NCBI GenBank assembly: GCA_947246475.1
Contig: CAMXSH010000001.1
Span: forward strand, 62,001 to 126,000
From: an uncultured Roseburia sp.
Lineage (GTDB): Bacteria; Bacillota; Clostridia; Lachnospirales; Lachnospiraceae
Direction: 5' to 3'
Length of the DNA stretch: 64,000 nt
The notes beneath the pieces were generated by a model. The model did not search any database. It was not told where the DNA came from and saw only the letters and a list, made by a program, of their open reading frames with translations. Both the position numbers and the translations under genes were made by a program. Positions 62,707-64,000 of this stretch are shown in pieces (position 1 is the stretch's first letter; each line of letters begins with the position of its first letter).

Positions 62707-63495
62707 TCAGCATTCATCTGCCTGATCCAGGATCTCAGGCTGTTTCCTGTAGGCAGAGGGTGACATGCCTTCGCTTTTTTTAAACTGGCGGCAAAAGTGT
62801 TCAATACTGTTATAACCGCAATGTTCGCTGATCTGCTGAATGCTGCTGCTGGTATGTGCCAGAAGAAATTTTGCCTGGTTGATCCGGCTGTTGATTACTT
62901 CGTTAATACAGGTGGTATGAAAAAACTCTTTGTAAAACTTCTGCAGGGAGCGGGTGCTCAGATTCACGATGGATGCCATTTTTTCCAGTGTCCATGCTTC
63001 TTCCGGGCATTGATAGATCAGATTTCTTAATTTGATAAACACATCCCGGTAAACAAAGGGATCAGAGGACATGGCGTAATCATGCAGACGATGGAAAATA
63101 ATATGCATTAACTGTTCATTCACATAACTGGAGCTGTTATATTGCCAGTAATTTTCATTGGCAACCATCTTCCAGTAAGTAACATAGCAGCCAAAATCCG
63201 GGCATACAATGGGAATGCCATAGGGCAGGAAATATTCCGTGTAGAGAGCTTCATTACAGTTAAATCGGATCCAGTTATAGACCAGTTCGCCGGAAGCAGC
63301 ATAATAATGAACACGCTGACCGGGTTTATACAGGATACACGTATATTCCGGACAATGTTCCATGACCCCGTTCACCTCAATCTTTACAGGAACTTCAAAA
63401 AGCATAATCTCGTACTCCCCCGGACCGAAGACCAGATTATCTTCAAAACCTTCTTCTTTGTGGTCTTCCATCATAGCATAAATTATTTTGATCAT
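62707..63495 (-). CDS. AraC-family transcriptional regulator
   Basis: Start is the ATG at 63495 (MIKIIYAMMEDHKEE) with GGGGGAGGA upstream; the track uses a TTG at 63513. The 262 residues have an N-terminal cupin-like sensing part (20-110: CILYKPGQRVHYYAASGELVYNWIRF) and a C-terminal pair of helix-turn-helix units (155-255: LSTRSLQKFYKEFFHTTCINEVINSRINQAKFLLAHTSSSIQQISEHCGYNSIEHFCRQFKKSEGMSPSAYRK). This architecture usually responds to sugars. It lies between the esterase and the partial Ig-like gene, so control of nearby glycan genes is plausible but unproven. Confidence 0.93.
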   Translation of the reverse strand: MIKIIYAMMEDHKEEGFEDNLVFGPGEYEIMLFEVPVKIEVNGVMEHCPEYTCILYKPGQRVHYYAASGELVYNWIRFNCNEALYTEYFLPYGIPIVCPDFGCYVTYWKMVANENYWQYNSSSYVNEQLMHIIFHRLHDYAMSSDPFVYRDVFIKLRNLIYQCPEEAWTLEKMASIVNLSTRSLQKFYKEFFHTTCINEVINSRINQAKFLLAHTSSSIQQISEHCGYNSIEHFCRQFKKSEGMSPSAYRKQPEILDQADEC

Positions 63496-63581
63496 AATTC
63501 CTCCCCCTTTCAAAGTTGATAATATATCAAAAATTATACACTAGGTTGCGGAATAAATCAAGTTTGTTTCGAGATAAATCA

Positions 63582-63610
63582 TTGAAAAAATAGAGTTTTC
63601 CGTATAGTAT
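63582..63610 (+). promoter_or_regulatory. Possible promoter of the partial Ig-like gene
   Basis: TTGAAA (63582-63587), 17-base spacer, TAGTAT (63605-63610), followed by a very AT-rich tract with imperfect dyads (63605-63650). About 100 bases lie between it and the ATG. Confidence 0.45.
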
Positions 63611-63712
63611 TATAACTATATAATTATATCATATATATATCAAGAAAGTATTTCCATTTTGCTTCTTTTGATATATAAAACATTAGTCCTACACTATTAA
63701 GGAGGTATTTTT

Positions 63713-64000
63713 ATGACGAGGCGAACGGGAATGCGGGCAATATCCCTTTTGTCAGCTGCTGCACTGATGTGTGTCAGTGTGTTAGCACCGGGAAATGGTC
63801 AGACAGCTGAGGCGGCTAAAAAAGCTAAGCTGAAGACGAAAAAGATTTCTGTGCAAGTTGGCAAAAAGAAAAACATTGTCATTAAAAACAAGGTGAAAAA
63901 AGCAAAATACACCTTCAAAAGCAAGAAGAAAAAGATTGCAACTGTTACAAAAAAAGGTGTTGTAAAAGGCGTTAAAGCCGGAAAGACGACGATTGTTGTC
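63713..64000 (+). CDS. Secreted protein with lysine-rich Ig-like module, 3' truncated by window edge
   Basis: Missing from the ORF track because it runs off the window. ATG 63713 has AAGGAGG upstream. The first 96 codons encode a signal peptide (RAISLLSAAALMCVSVLAP, cleaved near TAEAA) and the start of the same Lys-rich BIG2-like module seen on the esterases. It reads KKISVQVGKKKNIVIKNKVKKAKYTFKSKKKKIATVTKKGVVKGVKAGKTTIVV. By analogy a linker and a glycan-active domain should follow. The cargo cannot be seen here. Confidence 0.9.
   Translation, partial: MTRRTGMRAISLLSAAALMCVSVLAPGNGQTAEAAKKAKLKTKKISVQVGKKKNIVIKNKVKKAKYTFKSKKKKIATVTKKGVVKGVKAGKTTIVV

Overview
The window looks like chromosome of a spore-forming, xylan-degrading gut Clostridium of the Lachnospiraceae type. 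Support comes from moderate GC, strong AGGAGG ribosome sites, a T-box leader, a CIRCE element, GatCAB with an Asp-tRNA(Asn)-charging synthetase, an Nfn transhydrogenase pair, Spo0A-box-like sites, a YyaC spore protease and many secreted glycan-active proteins. I saw no insertion sequence, prophage, integrase or CRISPR array. The genus cannot be fixed from the sequence alone.

Layout. 1-5.1 kb: end of a surface polysaccharide locus (rfbA, O-antigen ligase, polyprenyl sugar phosphotransferase) and a degenerate M23/SpoIIQ-like protein. 5.1-9.2 kb: two secreted GH10 xylanases downstream of a cytidylate-kinase-like gene. 9.3-14.8 kb: RidA, a cell-wall NlpC/P60 hydrolase, a zinc metallopeptidase, a Ca/Na antiporter and a secreted Ig-like protein. 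14.8-20.2 kb: tRNA(Asn)-type T-box, aspS, gatCAB, then a PilZ protein. 20.3-25.4 kb: a secreted CBM2-CBM2-subtilase-phospholipase-like fusion and two tandem BspA-type leucine-rich-repeat proteins behind three Spo0A-like boxes. 25.4-29.4 kb: xylulokinase and a fucose/arabinose-isomerase-like enzyme, divergent from an unknown gene. 29.7-31.4 kb: patatin-like lipase, tRNA-Leu and an XRE regulator. 31.5-35.5 kb: a complete agr-type quorum-sensing locus (LytTR regulator, GHKL kinase, AgrB, AgrD) with a divergent C39/BtrH-like gene across a long inverted repeat. 35.5-43 kb: thiamine diphosphokinase, Mrp, a C-GCAxxG-C-C protein, NfnAB, a secreted esterase and a diguanylate cyclase. 43-50 kb: pfkA, dnaX-ybaB-recR, yyaC, an MPN pseudoenzyme, a DUF5711 protein and CvpA. 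50.3-55.3 kb: the CIRCE-hrcA-grpE-dnaK-dnaJ heat-shock operon. 55.4-64 kb: a secreted Ig-like protein, a MerR regulator, gdpP-rplI-dnaB, a second secreted esterase, an AraC regulator and the start of another secreted Ig-like protein.

The strongest thread is a family of seven secreted proteins at separate loci. All begin directly after the signal peptide with a very lysine-rich Ig-like (BIG2-type) module, followed in most by a Pro/Thr linker and then different cargo: GH10 xylanase (two), esterase (two), tandem DUF3237-like domains, a beta-rich domain, and one cut off by the window end. This looks like a shared surface-retention module. With the xylulokinase and isomerase it suggests xylan breakdown at the cell surface followed by pentose uptake and use.

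The second thread is signalling. The agr locus has a divergent promoter region that may switch on agrBD and a papain-fold-like protein together. Tandem TGTCGAW boxes lie upstream of the fusion protease and of the diguanylate cyclase, and c-di-GMP (GGDEF, PilZ) and c-di-AMP (GdpP) components are present. Promoters, operators and functions of unfamiliar genes are inferred by eye; no database or folding search was run.
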